DNA of 64,000 bases from Spirochaetaceae bacterium (GTDB lineage: Bacteria > Spirochaetota > Spirochaetia > Treponematales > Breznakiellaceae). This document shows, one piece after another, positions 43,896 through 53,941 of the stretch. Location: the NCBI GenBank assembly GCA_031281945.1, contig JAITER010000083.1:1-64000 (forward strand). The letters run 5' to 3'. The translations under genes were made by a program, and so were the position numbers. Under the pieces are notes generated by a model, which saw only the letters and a program-made list of their open reading frames with translations, had not been told where the DNA came from and searched no databases. Positions within the stretch are counted from its first letter, which is position 1. The number at the start of each line of letters is the position of its first letter.

Positions 43896-44531
43896 ATGGC
43901 GTTAAACTTAATTTTTTTGGGGCCGCCCGGGGCTGGAAAAGGAACTTTAGCCGTAAGGGCGAAAGAACTTATAAACGCGCCTCATATCAGCACAGGGAAT
44001 ATTTTCCGTGAGGCTATAGCCGCAAAAACAGATTTAGGCCTTAAAGTTAAGGCTATAATAGATTCCGGCGGCCTTGTAGACGATGAAACTACAATAGCCC
44101 TTATAAAAGAGCGGCTTGCGCAAAAAGACGCTTCTAACGGCTACATACTGGACGGCTTTCCACGCACCACGGCGCAAGCTGAAGCTTTAAGCGGTTTTTC
44201 CTCCGTCACCAAAGCTATTAATTTTGACGCGACTGACGATGTAGTCCTTAAACGGCTTGGCGGAAGGCGGGTTTGCCGCAAATGCGGATTTAACTGGCAC
44301 AAAACTTTTAATCCGCCCAAAAACGAAAATATATGCGACAAATGCGGCGGCGATATATATACACGCGACGACGACAAGGCGGAAGCCGTGCAAAAACGGC
44401 TCGCCGTATACCGCGAACAAACCGCGCCGCTTATAGACTGGTACAAAAAAGCGGGCCTCCTTTGCGAAATTAACGCAAATAGCGGCGTAGAAGAAACTTT
44501 AATCGCTTTTAAGAATATTTTCAATCTTTAG
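43896..44531 (+). CDS. adk: Adenylate kinase
   Basis: 211 residues. P-loop FLGPPGAGKGTLA at 7-19, NMP-binding THISTGNIFREAI region, GFPRTTAQ, and a LID with four Cys (CRKCGFNW ... CDKCGG) that holds zinc as in the long, Gram-positive-like form. A good AAGGAG precedes the ATG. The 3' end overlaps the end of the converging maf gene by 33 nt. Confidence 0.95.
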   Translation: MALNLIFLGPPGAGKGTLAVRAKELINAPHISTGNIFREAIAAKTDLGLKVKAIIDSGGLVDDETTIALIKERLAQKDASNGYILDGFPRTTAQAEALSGFSSVTKAINFDATDDVVLKRLGGRRVCRKCGFNWHKTFNPPKNENICDKCGGDIYTRDDDKAEAVQKRLAVYREQTAPLIDWYKKAGLLCEINANSGVEETLIAFKNIFNL

Positions 44532-46166
44532 AACGCAGTAATTTTTTACTTCTTCCACTAATTCTTCCAGCGGCTTATCCCTATTTCTAAAACGGAAGTT
44601 AGCCGCTACCGGAAGAAGCGTTGTAAAAATCAGCTTTTCCTCCATCCTCAATTTTGAAAGGTAAAAAGTTATATTTTCTTTTACCGGCGGCATATCATTT
44701 ATTTTATTTATATATGTATTCAAAAATTCTTTCGCGCCTATTATACTCCCGCCGCTTGCGAACACCTGAAGGCGCGCGGAAGGGGCGCCGGCGTTATTTT
44801 GAGCGATATTTATTTTCGCGCCCGGCCCGTTTTCCGCGGTTAATACAGGAATCAAGGACGCGCTTTTTTCTTCAAGTCTTTGCTTGTAAAGATTCATTGA
44901 TTTTGTTTCATAGTACCAGGAATCTTGTTTTTTTATTCGTTTTAGCGAAGGAGTTTTGTATAAAAATTCGCTTATTTTAGATTCCGCGGTTTGCAAACGG
45001 TTTTGTTTGCGGTAAAAAAAAGGATAAAAATAAGCGCCGCGCGCGTAAATGGCGCCCATAGGATAAGAAAAATCCGCGCCAAAAATTTTTACGCGCCGCG
45101 CCCCAAGTTTTTCGGCCAGAGTCACCGCCGCGTATGTTACATTTGCGCCGGAGACGTCCAGTATGGGAAAATTCCGGTAGTTTGCGGAAATATAATTGGT
45201 GAGCGGGTGCCCTCCTGAAAAAAAGAATATTTTTTTAGACCTGTAAAACAAGGCGGGAGGGCTGGCCAGATCCAAAAAAAGCGGAACGTCTTCTATTTCA
45301 GTTCCAATAAAGTGATAGTAACTTATATGCTGGCAATCTATTGATATAACGGCGTCCGGTTTAACGCCGCTTTTAAGAAGGACGGGAAGGCTTGTATCCG
45401 TAGCTATCAAAAAAAAATTTTTGCGTTCTTTTTTTATAATTCGCGTCTGCGAATCAAGGGAGGGGCCGGCGGCGCAAACAGCGCAGTTTAAAGCGGGCGG
45501 CATTACATTGTATTGATTTTCTGAAAGCAATACGTTGTGTATAATATTTGAAAACCATCTTTTTCCAAAACAGCTTTGAACTGAATAATCTTCCGCTATA
45601 TTTTCCAGCGTTTTTTTTATGGCGGAAGCGGCTCTAGAAAAATTATTCACGTCAAAATCCGTTCTTCCACGCAAAGGGAGCGTTTTAAGGCCGCCATGCA
45701 ACGCCGGTTGGTATAAATTCAATATTTTAAAACGAACGTCATTTTCGTTTGGATCAATTAAAATTGAAAAACGCTCATCATTAAAAATCCTTATATATTC
45801 ATGAAAGCAAAATAATTCGGCCAACCCGTCTATGTCAAAATCGATTACAAGCACGCGCTTTATATCGTCGCGTTTAAGGGCGGCCTGCGCGTAATAGCCG
45901 CTGCCCAACCCAAGCAAAATTAGGAAGCCTTCATCTTTAACCGTGGAAATCAGCCGTTCCGCTTCTTTTTCAGGGTCTGTAAGGGAATGCAGCGTATGGG
46001 CCCTGCCGCTTGAATCCACCCAGGCGGAAAGGAGCTTGCCGCTTTTGCTTTCCACAAAACGATAATGAGAAAGCGTAGTTTGCGCCGCTGAAAGGCGGGC
46101 GCAAAGGTTTGCGTCAATACGCGAAAGAGAAAGCAGGTTTCGTTCAAAAAAAAATTGTTTATCCAT
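44499..46166 (-). CDS. Maf-type (DUF115) motility accessory protein, copy 1
   Basis: 555 residues of the motility accessory factor family (DUF115/MAF_flag10), believed to transfer pseudaminic- or legionaminic-type sugars to flagellin. The core reads CAVCAAGPSLDSQTRIIKKERKNFFLIATDTSLPVLLKSGVKPDAVISIDC, seen in parts as AAGPSLD and KPDAVISID, followed by ASPPALFYRSKKIFFFSGGHP. The ATG overlaps the stop of maf copy 2 by 8 nt. Convergent with adk. Confidence 0.85.
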   Translation of the reverse strand: MDKQFFFERNLLSLSRIDANLCARLSAAQTTLSHYRFVESKSGKLLSAWVDSSGRAHTLHSLTDPEKEAERLISTVKDEGFLILLGLGSGYYAQAALKRDDIKRVLVIDFDIDGLAELFCFHEYIRIFNDERFSILIDPNENDVRFKILNLYQPALHGGLKTLPLRGRTDFDVNNFSRAASAIKKTLENIAEDYSVQSCFGKRWFSNIIHNVLLSENQYNVMPPALNCAVCAAGPSLDSQTRIIKKERKNFFLIATDTSLPVLLKSGVKPDAVISIDCQHISYYHFIGTEIEDVPLFLDLASPPALFYRSKKIFFFSGGHPLTNYISANYRNFPILDVSGANVTYAAVTLAEKLGARRVKIFGADFSYPMGAIYARGAYFYPFFYRKQNRLQTAESKISEFLYKTPSLKRIKKQDSWYYETKSMNLYKQRLEEKSASLIPVLTAENGPGAKINIAQNNAGAPSARLQVFASGGSIIGAKEFLNTYINKINDMPPVKENITFYLSKLRMEEKLIFTTLLPVAANFRFRNRDKPLEELVEEVKNYCVLKIENILKSD

Positions 46167-47673
46167 ATTTTTTCGCGGCTTTTTCTATTTCTTCCAGTTT
46201 GTTATCTTTATCATCGCTAAAAAACAACTGAAAAAGTTCATCTCTTATTTTTTCGTCTTCTTTCGCGCTATTTACAATATACCGCAAGTGATTTTCCGCT
46301 CGATTTTTATAATTTTTTTCCGCGTAATCAGGCGGCGCCCCCGCTTCCTTGATTTTTTGATTAAAATCTGAAAAGCAAGCGCCCGTTAAGCGCGTTTTTT
46401 TTTCGCGAAAATAAAAAATTCTGTTTTTATTTTCGGTTTTATAAGAATTAAACCAATCCCTGTAAATGCTAAAAGTCCCGCCTTGTTCTATTTCACGGGC
46501 GCGCTCAAATTGCAGGCTATAAACCGGGGAAAAACGGGAAGATTTTTGATGTAAAAGTTTTGTAAAATAATACGATTTTGTATGCGTCTTAACGCCGTAA
46601 TTTTTTAAATCTACGCCGCAAACCCATATATCGCCGGTTGTTATGTGCAATGCAATGTCAAGAGCTGAACCTATTACGCTTCCTTGTGAAGGCAGAATCG
46701 CGTAATCAAAATTATTTTTTTTTAAAAGCAATTCTTGCAGGCGGCTCACCGCTATAGGAGCCAACGGCAGACCCTCCGCCTGCGAGGGAAGAGCCGCGTG
46801 AAGAACGAAAGCTAAAACCGGCGGTTTTACATTTTTTTTTTGATTTATATATCTAATATACTGATACAAATGAAAAAGCGCCCAATTTCCTCCGTCAGAG
46901 CTTACAACTACATCCGGTTTTACGCCGAAGTAGTCCAATGCGCCTATTGCGGAAGCCGCCGCTATAACAGTAATCTTTTCGCCTTTGGCCGCGCTTTCGC
47001 AAACCGCGTTTTTTACATAAGGCAGTTCCGCGTCAAGCCCGGGGCCCGCTCCCGCAACTATACACGGTGATGAAGCGCCGTAAGGAAGCGCCGTTTTTTT
47101 TATATATTTAATGTTTTTCAATACATTAAAAAACCATCTTTTACCAAAATTTAAGGTCGTTCTTTTATTCGCGTCAACTTTTTTTATAAAAGAGGCGGCG
47201 GCGGCGGCCAACCGGGCGTAATCTTCGCCGTAAGACAGCAGGGAAGGGCGCCATTCAATTATTTTTATATATCTTGCTTCTACATCAGGTATTTCATTTT
47301 CCAAAAACCTTTCGATTTTTACGTTATTTTGCGGCCATTCCGCGTCCGGCGAAAATAAAGCGGCTTCCTTAGGTTGAAAAAGCAAAGGGCGGTTTACGAT
47401 GTAAAAATTGTTTACATGAAGCGAAATAATTTTTGCTTTTGGCGCTGCTTCCCGTAAAAAAGGGATGATATAGCCTAGAGCGCATTCAAGCAGGATAAAA
47501 TAACGGATTTCTTCTGAAAGATTTAATGAAAAAGCGAATTTTTGCGCTTCTAAAACCGGATTATATAAAGAATGGATTGCTTTCCCTTCAACCAGCGCTA
47601 CAGGAAAGCCGTTTTTTGAAAAAACCGTTTTTTCTTTTTGACTGGTACAACCGGCGGGTTCAGAGATTTGCAT
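46159..47673 (-). CDS. Maf-type (DUF115) motility accessory protein, copy 2
   Basis: 504 residues of the same family as the gene that follows. Core: CIVAGAGPGLDAELPYVKNAV, VIAAASAIGALDYFGVKPDVVVSSDGGNW, and IAVSRLQELLL. The two copies are clearly paralogous but divergent, as if each modifies a different target. It is preceded at 28 nt by the acidic repeat protein gene; all three may be one transcript. Confidence 0.85.
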   Translation of the reverse strand: MQISEPAGCTSQKEKTVFSKNGFPVALVEGKAIHSLYNPVLEAQKFAFSLNLSEEIRYFILLECALGYIIPFLREAAPKAKIISLHVNNFYIVNRPLLFQPKEAALFSPDAEWPQNNVKIERFLENEIPDVEARYIKIIEWRPSLLSYGEDYARLAAAAASFIKKVDANKRTTLNFGKRWFFNVLKNIKYIKKTALPYGASSPCIVAGAGPGLDAELPYVKNAVCESAAKGEKITVIAAASAIGALDYFGVKPDVVVSSDGGNWALFHLYQYIRYINQKKNVKPPVLAFVLHAALPSQAEGLPLAPIAVSRLQELLLKKNNFDYAILPSQGSVIGSALDIALHITTGDIWVCGVDLKNYGVKTHTKSYYFTKLLHQKSSRFSPVYSLQFERAREIEQGGTFSIYRDWFNSYKTENKNRIFYFREKKTRLTGACFSDFNQKIKEAGAPPDYAEKNYKNRAENHLRYIVNSAKEDEKIRDELFQLFFSDDKDNKLEEIEKAAKKYG

Positions 47674-47700
47674 AATTTTCCGCCGCCGCAGGAATCAAAA

Positions 47701-50481
47701 TTACGCTATCCCTAATTCTTTAAAAAGTTTTTTGTAAAGTTTGAATTGTTCTGAATGGGCGAATTCGGATATTTTTTCGTCCGGCAATGATTCTAAAAGG
47801 GAGTCCATATAACTAAGCACTGTTTTTAGCTCATTCTTGAATTGCGCCGGTATTTCAGCTTCAGCGTCTTCACTCTCTTCCTCAGACGCCTTTCCCTCGT
47901 CATTTTCCGCTTTAAGAAAATCTTCAGGCGGGGATTCCACGTCTAAACCGTCTAAATCAAAGCCTTCCGCATTAAGGGTTTCTTCTTCCACGGCGCCTTC
48001 GCCCTCAGATGAGGTTTCCGCGTTTTCCGCCGCTCCAAGCGCGTCTTCGTCCAAATTAAAGCTTTCATCGCTAGAGCCTTCGTTATGGGAATCGGCGGCT
48101 TCGGCGTCTAAATTAAAGCTTTCATCGCCAACTTCTTCGTTAGGGGAATCGGCGGCCTCGCCGTCCAAATTCAACCCGTCAACGTTGTTTTCTTCAGCGT
48201 TAAAGTCTTTTTCAGGCGCGGCTTCACCGTCCAAACCGTCTAAATCAAAGCCTTCCGCGTTAAGGCTTTCTTCCACGGCGCCTTCGCCCTCATCCTCAGA
48301 GGGAGTTTCCACGTTTTCCGCCGCTCCAAGCGCGTCTTCGTCCAAATTAAAAATTTCATCGCCAGAACCTTCGTTGGAGGAATCGGCGGCTTCGGCGTCT
48401 AAATTAAAGCTTTCATCGCCAGTTTCTTCGTTGGGGAAATCGGCGGCTTCGGCGTCTAAATTCAACCCGTCAACGTTGTTTTCTTCAGCGTTAAAGTCTT
48501 CCGCAGATGCGGATTCCACGTCCAAAGCGTCCAAATCAAAGCCTTCCGCGTTAAGGCCTTCTTCCACGGCGCCTTCGTCCTCAAAGGAACCTTCCGCGTT
48601 TTCCGCCGCTTCAAGCGCGTCTTCGTCTAAATTAAAGCTTTCATCGCCTGAGCCTTCTTCGTTGGCGGAACCGGCGGCTTCGGCGTCTAAATTCAACCCG
48701 TCAACGTTGTTTTCTTCGGCGTTAAAGTCTTCCGCGGATGCGGCTTCCTCGCCTAAACCGGCCAAATCAAAGCCTTCCGCGTTAAGGCCTTCTTCTTCCA
48801 CGGCGCCTTCGTCCGCAGAGGAAATTGCCGCGTTTTCTTCCGCTCCAAGCGCAATGGCGTCTTCGTCCAAATTAAAGCTTTCATCGCCGGCTTCTTCGTT
48901 GGGGAAATCGGCGGTTTCGGCGTCTAAATTCAGCCCGTCAACGTTGTTTTCTTCGGCGTTAAAGTCTTCCGCAGATGCGGCTTCGCCGCCATCTTGCAAA
49001 ACAGGTTCTTGCCCGTCTTCCAAAACGCCTTGCGAGTCTGCCTCCTCAACCGCGGCTTCCTCCGCCGGGTTTTCTTCAAGCGGCGCTTCCAAATTAGAAA
49101 TCAAATCATCAAAGTTATCGTAATCTTCAGTGGCCTCTTCCGCTTCTAAATTTTCTTCTGGCGCCGCAGCCGCGGAATCATCATAGCTGGAATCGCCGGC
49201 GGCTTCTTCTACAGTTTCCGTGTTCCCGGCGCGCTCGTCTGGAAATTCATCCTTTACTTCTTGCGAAGATATGATGATTTCTTCTTCAAGCGGCGGTTTT
49301 TCTTCCCCATATTCAGAAGAAAGATCTTTGAACGGATCAAAATCGTCTTCCTGTTCATCTTCTTCCAGTTCTATCGTAACGTTGGAAAAGTCGTCTGCGC
49401 GTTCTTCCACCGGGGCCGCGTCTTCCGCGCTCAAAACGCCGGGTTCTAATTTTTCGCCAAATTCACCATCTTCCAACTTGAAACCCATAGTTTCGTCAAA
49501 AGAATCATCATCTTCCGCGACGTCCGGCGCATCACTCAAAAAATCCCGTTTTTCTTCCGCGCCGCCTGAATCTTCTTGCGCGGCTTCCAGGTTGAAAGAT
49601 TCTTCTTCTTCCGGAAAATTCGACGGGGCTTCTTCTTTAGTCCAATCTTCGGCTTCCGGCTCCGCCTCAAAATTTTCGTCATTATGAACGGTTAAAGGAG
49701 CGCTGGTTTCAGCTACTACGTCCGCGTTTATAAGTATGTTGTCAAGTTCATGTAAAGAAAGAGTTTCCGCATCCTCAGCATCTTCATCAATAGGCGGCGC
49801 ATCGTCAAAACCCTCTGAATCTTCACCCTCAAGAACGGGCGCCGCCGCGTTTTCCTCATCATCCGCATCATCTGAATTAAGGCGGCTTAACTCATCGCCG
49901 GTAAGCATTACAACATCATCTTCGTTTTCGCCAAAGAAAGAAGACGCCTTGCTCTCCCCGGTTTGCTTGTCGACGCCGGCTTCCGCCTGGTTTATGTTTA
50001 CATCATTAAACTGAACCCCGGCGGCGGACGCGGGCTCCGAAGAACCAGCCGGGGCGGATTCTTCTTCAAAGGGGGAGGTCTCCGGCGCGAATTCTTTTAC
50101 GGAAACTTCGGGAGATTTTTCGAATTCGGACGCATTTTTTATGTTGGAAATTTCGCTTTTTAAAGACGAAATTTCGTTTTTAATTTCGGAAAGTTCTTTG
50201 GCTATAGTTTGCAAAAGCATGGTTTGAGCCGCTTCCTGTGAAGAAACCTCTTTTAACGACTCTATAGCCTCTCGTGGAACAGCGGAGCTTTTTACATCTA
50301 AAATCATTTTTTCAGCGGAAGAATCCGGGGGGCTTTTAACCTGGTCTAACTTAAAAAGACCGGACGTTTCGACAAAATTTTCGGGTTCCGATTTTACCCA
50401 AACGCCATATTCGTCAAGTTCTTTTGAAGAACCGACGCCGCTACGAGCGTGTAACACCGACGGCTTTTCTAAGCTGCCCAT
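47701..50481 (-). CDS. Very acidic tandem-repeat protein
   Basis: 926 residues, extremely rich in Glu, Asp and Ala. N-terminal 120 residues include a coiled coil (LLQTIAKELSEIKNEISSLKSEISNI). From about residue 500 four long units recur, each with DFNAEENNVDGLNLD, DESFNLDEDA and LNAEGFDLD; units 3 and 4 contain an inserted extra sub-repeat. A conserved globular tail closes it (QFKNELKTVLSYMDSLLESL). No signal peptide. Start has AAGGGGGA ahead. It adjoins the maf genes, so a role at the flagellar or cell-pole machinery is possible; the acidic region could bind metal ions or basic proteins. Confidence 0.72.
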   Translation of the reverse strand: MGSLEKPSVLHARSGVGSSKELDEYGVWVKSEPENFVETSGLFKLDQVKSPPDSSAEKMILDVKSSAVPREAIESLKEVSSQEAAQTMLLQTIAKELSEIKNEISSLKSEISNIKNASEFEKSPEVSVKEFAPETSPFEEESAPAGSSEPASAAGVQFNDVNINQAEAGVDKQTGESKASSFFGENEDDVVMLTGDELSRLNSDDADDEENAAAPVLEGEDSEGFDDAPPIDEDAEDAETLSLHELDNILINADVVAETSAPLTVHNDENFEAEPEAEDWTKEEAPSNFPEEEESFNLEAAQEDSGGAEEKRDFLSDAPDVAEDDDSFDETMGFKLEDGEFGEKLEPGVLSAEDAAPVEERADDFSNVTIELEEDEQEDDFDPFKDLSSEYGEEKPPLEEEIIISSQEVKDEFPDERAGNTETVEEAAGDSSYDDSAAAAPEENLEAEEATEDYDNFDDLISNLEAPLEENPAEEAAVEEADSQGVLEDGQEPVLQDGGEAASAEDFNAEENNVDGLNLDAETADFPNEEAGDESFNLDEDAIALGAEENAAISSADEGAVEEEGLNAEGFDLAGLGEEAASAEDFNAEENNVDGLNLDAEAAGSANEEGSGDESFNLDEDALEAAENAEGSFEDEGAVEEGLNAEGFDLDALDVESASAEDFNAEENNVDGLNLDAEAADFPNEETGDESFNLDAEAADSSNEGSGDEIFNLDEDALGAAENVETPSEDEGEGAVEESLNAEGFDLDGLDGEAAPEKDFNAEENNVDGLNLDGEAADSPNEEVGDESFNLDAEAADSHNEGSSDESFNLDEDALGAAENAETSSEGEGAVEEETLNAEGFDLDGLDVESPPEDFLKAENDEGKASEEESEDAEAEIPAQFKNELKTVLSYMDSLLESLPDEKISEFAHSEQFKLYKKLFKELGIA
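47935..48985 (-). repeat. Tandem in-frame DNA repeats inside the acidic protein gene
   Basis: The word for NAEENNVDGLNLD recurs near 48184, 48470, 48700 and 48945, giving units of about 230-290 bp. The units are similar enough for slippage or recombination to change their number. Confidence 0.7.
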
Positions 50482-50958
50482 TCATTCCCCCTTGCGCTAG
50501 TTTAAGCAATAAGTCTTCAAAACGCATTTTAGTTTAACCCAAATTGACAAAAAATGGAATACACTTAACCGGAAAAACACCGTTTGACAAATCATCCTAA
50601 ACTTAACTTATGCGAAATTGAAAGCCACTTCCGGCGGATTTTGAGCGGAAAAGAAAATTACAAGCCGTTATCCTGGCCGCGCGCGCTCTTTACCGCGCCC
50701 GCGCCGGCGCGCAACCCGAACCGCCTTTTCGCCATAAAGCCGGCTTCTCCGCCGGCTTTCGGTCTCCGCGCCGTCTGTAAACGCTGCGTTTGAATCTTCA
50801 TAATGTAATCGGAAACCTCTTTAACTCCCGCTCGCGGGCTGCGCAAGACCGCGAGCGGAAATTCGCGTTTTTTGAAACTATTTTAAATAATTTGAATAAT
50901 AGGATAAAATTAATATCAAGTCATTGACTTTTTGTGTCGAAAAGTATTTAATAGGCTT
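50482..50958. other. Divergent intergenic region with hairpin and promoter
   Basis: Contains a 10-bp hairpin at 50828-50858 (CCGCTCGCGG/CCGCGAGCGG) and the promoter at 50924-50952. An open frame of 69 codons at 50584-50793 has no ribosome-binding site and is not called. Confidence 0.5.
50924..50952 (+). promoter_or_regulatory. Promoter of the TPR-mreBCD cluster
   Basis: TTGACT (50924-50929), 17-nt spacer, TTTAAT (50947-50952). The start point would fall at about 50958-50960, on the ATG of the TPR gene, so the mRNA may be leaderless. Confidence 0.6.
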
Positions 50959-51906
50959 ATGCCGTCACGCTTCTACGCCTACCGCGGGAAACGCCATCGT
51001 AAACAAGGCTTCCCCGCCGTTGTTATAATCTTGCTTTTGTTTGCGGCCGGCGCGGGGGTTTTCGCCATAGCGGGCGGATTGAATAATTCTTCCGCTAATA
51101 TGCGGCGTCAAATAATGGAAAGCTGGAGGGAGGGCGATTACGACGGCGCTTTTACGATGAGCGCTTTGGGGCTGGAAAAAAAACCCATGGACTTTTTTCT
51201 TCTTACCGTCAACGGCTTTTCCGCTTACCAGATTGCTATAGCTCAAATTAATTCTTCAGATACACAACGGTTTATAGACGCTTCGGTTTGGTCTTTACGA
51301 AAAGCCATGTTAACAAAAGAAGGCAAACGCGATGAAAGAATTTTTTATGTGCTTGGAAAAGCGTACTATTACAAGGGAGCGCCGTTTATGGATTTGGCGG
51401 TTTCCTATTTAGAGGCCGCCTCCAGTTCAGGCTATCCGGCTTCCGACATAAACGAGTATTTGGGCCTCGCGTACGCGGCGTTAAAGGACTACCAAAGCAG
51501 CGTAAACGCTTTTTCTAAAGCTCTTCAGCCTGTAAATGGAGACGCCCCGCTTTCCGGCTCCGATATTTTTCTTTTAGCCATAGCAAGATCTTACTTTGAA
51601 TTGGGAGAAACCGGGCGGGCCAAAGCGTATTTAATGCGGGCTTTGGAAGTGTCCAGGGATTATAAAACCATAGTTTCAGCCAGAATTTTGCTTGGAAACG
51701 TATTTGTGGCGGAAAACGATCTCGCGGCGGCTGAAAATCAGTATTTAACAATATTGAACGAAAGCGGGGAATCGGCGGAGGCCAGATTTTTCCTGGGCGA
51801 AATTTACGCCCTTAAAGAAAACACAATAAGAGCGCGGGCGGAATGGCGCAAGGCGTTGCGTATAGATCCGGCTTACGCTCCGGCGAGAGAGCGATTGAAT
51901 ATATAA
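50959..51906 (+). CDS. Membrane-anchored TPR protein upstream of mreB
   Basis: About 315 residues. A basic N-terminus (RGKRHRKQG) and one membrane segment at about 18-37 (AVVIILLLFAAGAGVFAIAG) anchor it, the rest is periplasmic TPR: FYVLGKAYYYKGAPFMDLAVSYLEAA, EYLGLAYAALKDYQSSVNAFSKAL, AIARSYFELGETGRAKAYLMRAL, ARFFLGEIYALKENTIRARAEWRKAL. It precedes mreB by 24 nt and probably belongs to the rod-shape operon. The ATG at 50959 is preferred over a TTG at 50932, which would fall within the promoter. Confidence 0.75.
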   Translation: MPSRFYAYRGKRHRKQGFPAVVIILLLFAAGAGVFAIAGGLNNSSANMRRQIMESWREGDYDGAFTMSALGLEKKPMDFFLLTVNGFSAYQIAIAQINSSDTQRFIDASVWSLRKAMLTKEGKRDERIFYVLGKAYYYKGAPFMDLAVSYLEAASSSGYPASDINEYLGLAYAALKDYQSSVNAFSKALQPVNGDAPLSGSDIFLLAIARSYFELGETGRAKAYLMRALEVSRDYKTIVSARILLGNVFVAENDLAAAENQYLTILNESGESAEARFFLGEIYALKENTIRARAEWRKALRIDPAYAPARERLNI

Positions 51907-51930
51907 ACGGATTAAACAAACGGAGGAATA

Positions 51931-52959
51931 ATGTTTGGAATAAAGTCGTCTGATATAGGCATAGATTTGGGTACTTGCAACACTCTTATTTATATAAGGG
52001 GTAGAGGAATCGTGGTAAACGAACCTTCTGTGGTCGCGGTGGAGAGAGGCACCAAAAAAGTTATGGCTGTAGGCGCGGACGCAAAACGTATGCTCTACAA
52101 AACTCCAGAAAACATCATAGCGATACGTCCTATGCGGGACGGCGTTATAGCCGATCTTGAATCCACAGAAAAAATGATACGGCATTTTATTTCCAAAGCT
52201 CTTCCAAGATACCGTTTTATTAAACCAAGAATGATAATCGGCATACCTTCATGTATAACGGAAGTCGAAAAACGCGCCGTGGAAGAAAGCGCTTACAAGG
52301 CCGGAGCCAGGGATGTTATGGTTATCGAAGAAAGCCGCGCCGCCGCCATAGGCGCGGACATCCCCATTTTTGAACCCGCGGGCCACATGATTTGCGACAT
52401 AGGCGGCGGCACCACCGAAATATCGGTGATATCCCTGGGCGGCATGGTGGTTACAAACGCCATCCGCTTAGGCGGCGATGAATTTGACGAGGCGATAGTT
52501 AAGCATGTTCGTTCCGTTCACAACCTAATAATAGGCGACCACATGGCGGAAAGGCTTAAAATAGAAATAGGCAACGCCGCGCCGTCCGAAACTATAGAAA
52601 AAGTTGAAATTAAAGGCACGGACGCCATAACCGGCCTTCCGCGCCGCCTTGAAATAGATTCCGTTGAAGTGCGCGACGCCCTAAAAGATCCGATAACCCA
52701 AATTATAGACGAAATAAAAGTGATACTCGGCAAAACCCCGCCGGAACTCGCCGCGGATATAGTGGAACAGGGCATAGTTATGACGGGCGGGGGGAGCCTG
52801 CTTAAAGGGCTGCCTAAACTTATTTCCAAAGAAACCGGCGTTCCGGTTATTTTGGCGGAAAACCCGCTTGAGTGCGTAGCTTTAGGCGCCGGAAAATATT
52901 TTGAAAACATCCGGAGCTTCGACAGCACCCACACCATTTACGATAATCTTAACGGATAA
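51931..52959 (+). CDS. mreB: Rod-shape protein MreB
   Basis: 342-residue bacterial actin. Phosphate 1 region [29 protein letters not shown], adenosine and phosphate 2 motifs [16 protein letters not shown], and [15 protein letters not shown] at the end are intact. GGAGG precedes the ATG. It runs into mreC with 2 nt between. Confidence 0.97.
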   Translation: MFGIKSSDIGIDLGTCNTLIYIRGRGIVVNEPSVVAVERGTKKVMAVGADAKRMLYKTPENIIAIRPMRDGVIADLESTEKMIRHFISKALPRYRFIKPRMIIGIPSCITEVEKRAVEESAYKAGARDVMVIEESRAAAIGADIPIFEPAGHMICDIGGGTTEISVISLGGMVVTNAIRLGGDEFDEAIVKHVRSVHNLIIGDHMAERLKIEIGNAAPSETIEKVEIKGTDAITGLPRRLEIDSVEVRDALKDPITQIIDEIKVILGKTPPELAADIVEQGIVMTGGGSLLKGLPKLISKETGVPVILAENPLECVALGAGKYFENIRSFDSTHTIYDNLNG

Positions 52960-52961
52960 TA

Positions 52962-53858
52962 ATGCGAATCTCAAAAGAAAAAAAGAAAAAGGGCGCGGTT
53001 TCCAGCGCTTACGTATTTGTAGCTCTAACCCTTATTTCTTTTTCGCTTTTACTTTTTTCCACGCGCAGTTTTGTAATAGACATACGGGACACGGGCCTTT
53101 CCGTTTTTTCCGGCGTGCGCGGCGCGATTTATTCAGTTTCTTCAATGATTTCCCACACCTTTCTTTCCGTTAAGGAGCTTTCTTCTTTACGAAAAGACTA
53201 TGCTGAACTGTTGCAAAAAATAACGCGCTATGAACAATTGGAACGAACGGCGGCTGACATAAGGCAGGAAAACAACCGGTTGCGCGAACTTTTAGCTTTT
53301 TCCCAAACCATGCGTTTCACCCATATCCCCGCTGAAATTTCAGGCCGCGACCCGGACAACCTGTTTTCGGCTTTTGTTATAAACAAAGGCTCTTCCAGCG
53401 GCATAACCGTAAATATGCCGGTTATAGCGTATCAAAACGGGACGCAAGCCCTGGTAGGCAAAATTATACAAGCAGGCAGCCTCGAAAGCCTCGTTATGCC
53501 GCTGTACGATGAAAAATCATACATTTCGGCGCGCCTTGCTCAAACAAGGTACGAAGGTATAGTGCAGGGCGGCTTGAATCCGGAAAAACCGCTTGTTATG
53601 CGCCTCGTCCCCAAAAGGGCTCAGGACGAAATACATACGGGAGACGTGGTTGTTTCTTCCGGCGTAGGCGGGGTTTTTCCTCCCGGCCTTAACATAGGCC
53701 GCATATCAAATATAATTTACAGAGAATACGAACCTTCACTGGAATTGGAAGTAAAATCCGCGGTGGATTTTTCCAGGCTGGAATATGTTTTCGCGGTGGA
53801 TAAAGAAACAATTGGAACCGGGGAAACGCCGTTCGACGAAGTTGAGTCCGCGCAATAG
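52962..53858 (+). CDS. mreC: Rod-shape protein MreC
   Basis: 298 residues: basic N-terminus, one membrane segment at about 15-35 (AYVFVALTLISFSLLLFS), a coiled coil near 70-105 (LRKDYAELLQKITRYEQLERTAADIRQENNRL, by its heptads), and the beta-domain (VINKGSSSGITVNMPVIAYQNGTQALVGKI, DVVVSSGVGGVFPPGLNIGRI). A Shine-Dalgarno is weak; coupling to mreB is probable. Confidence 0.93.
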   Translation: MRISKEKKKKGAVSSAYVFVALTLISFSLLLFSTRSFVIDIRDTGLSVFSGVRGAIYSVSSMISHTFLSVKELSSLRKDYAELLQKITRYEQLERTAADIRQENNRLRELLAFSQTMRFTHIPAEISGRDPDNLFSAFVINKGSSSGITVNMPVIAYQNGTQALVGKIIQAGSLESLVMPLYDEKSYISARLAQTRYEGIVQGGLNPEKPLVMRLVPKRAQDEIHTGDVVVSSGVGGVFPPGLNIGRISNIIYREYEPSLELEVKSAVDFSRLEYVFAVDKETIGTGETPFDEVESAQ

Positions 53859-53941
53859 ACCCGCCGGATGTTAAACAATAAAATTGTTCGGAAACTCAAG
53901 CGGTTTCTAAACGGCTTAAACGGAAAATCAGGAGCGAGTGA

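Noticed and set aside
44499-44531. 33-nt convergent overlap of adk and the maf gene
   Set aside because: Real, but ordinary for such compact genomes.
47837-49123. A 428-codon Ser-rich open frame opposite the acidic repeat protein
   Set aside because: It is the antisense of GAA/GAC-rich codons, which read as TTC/GTC/TCT; low complexity and no ribosome-binding site.
49220-49687. A 155-codon Ser-rich frame opposite the same gene
   Set aside because: Same artefact as above.
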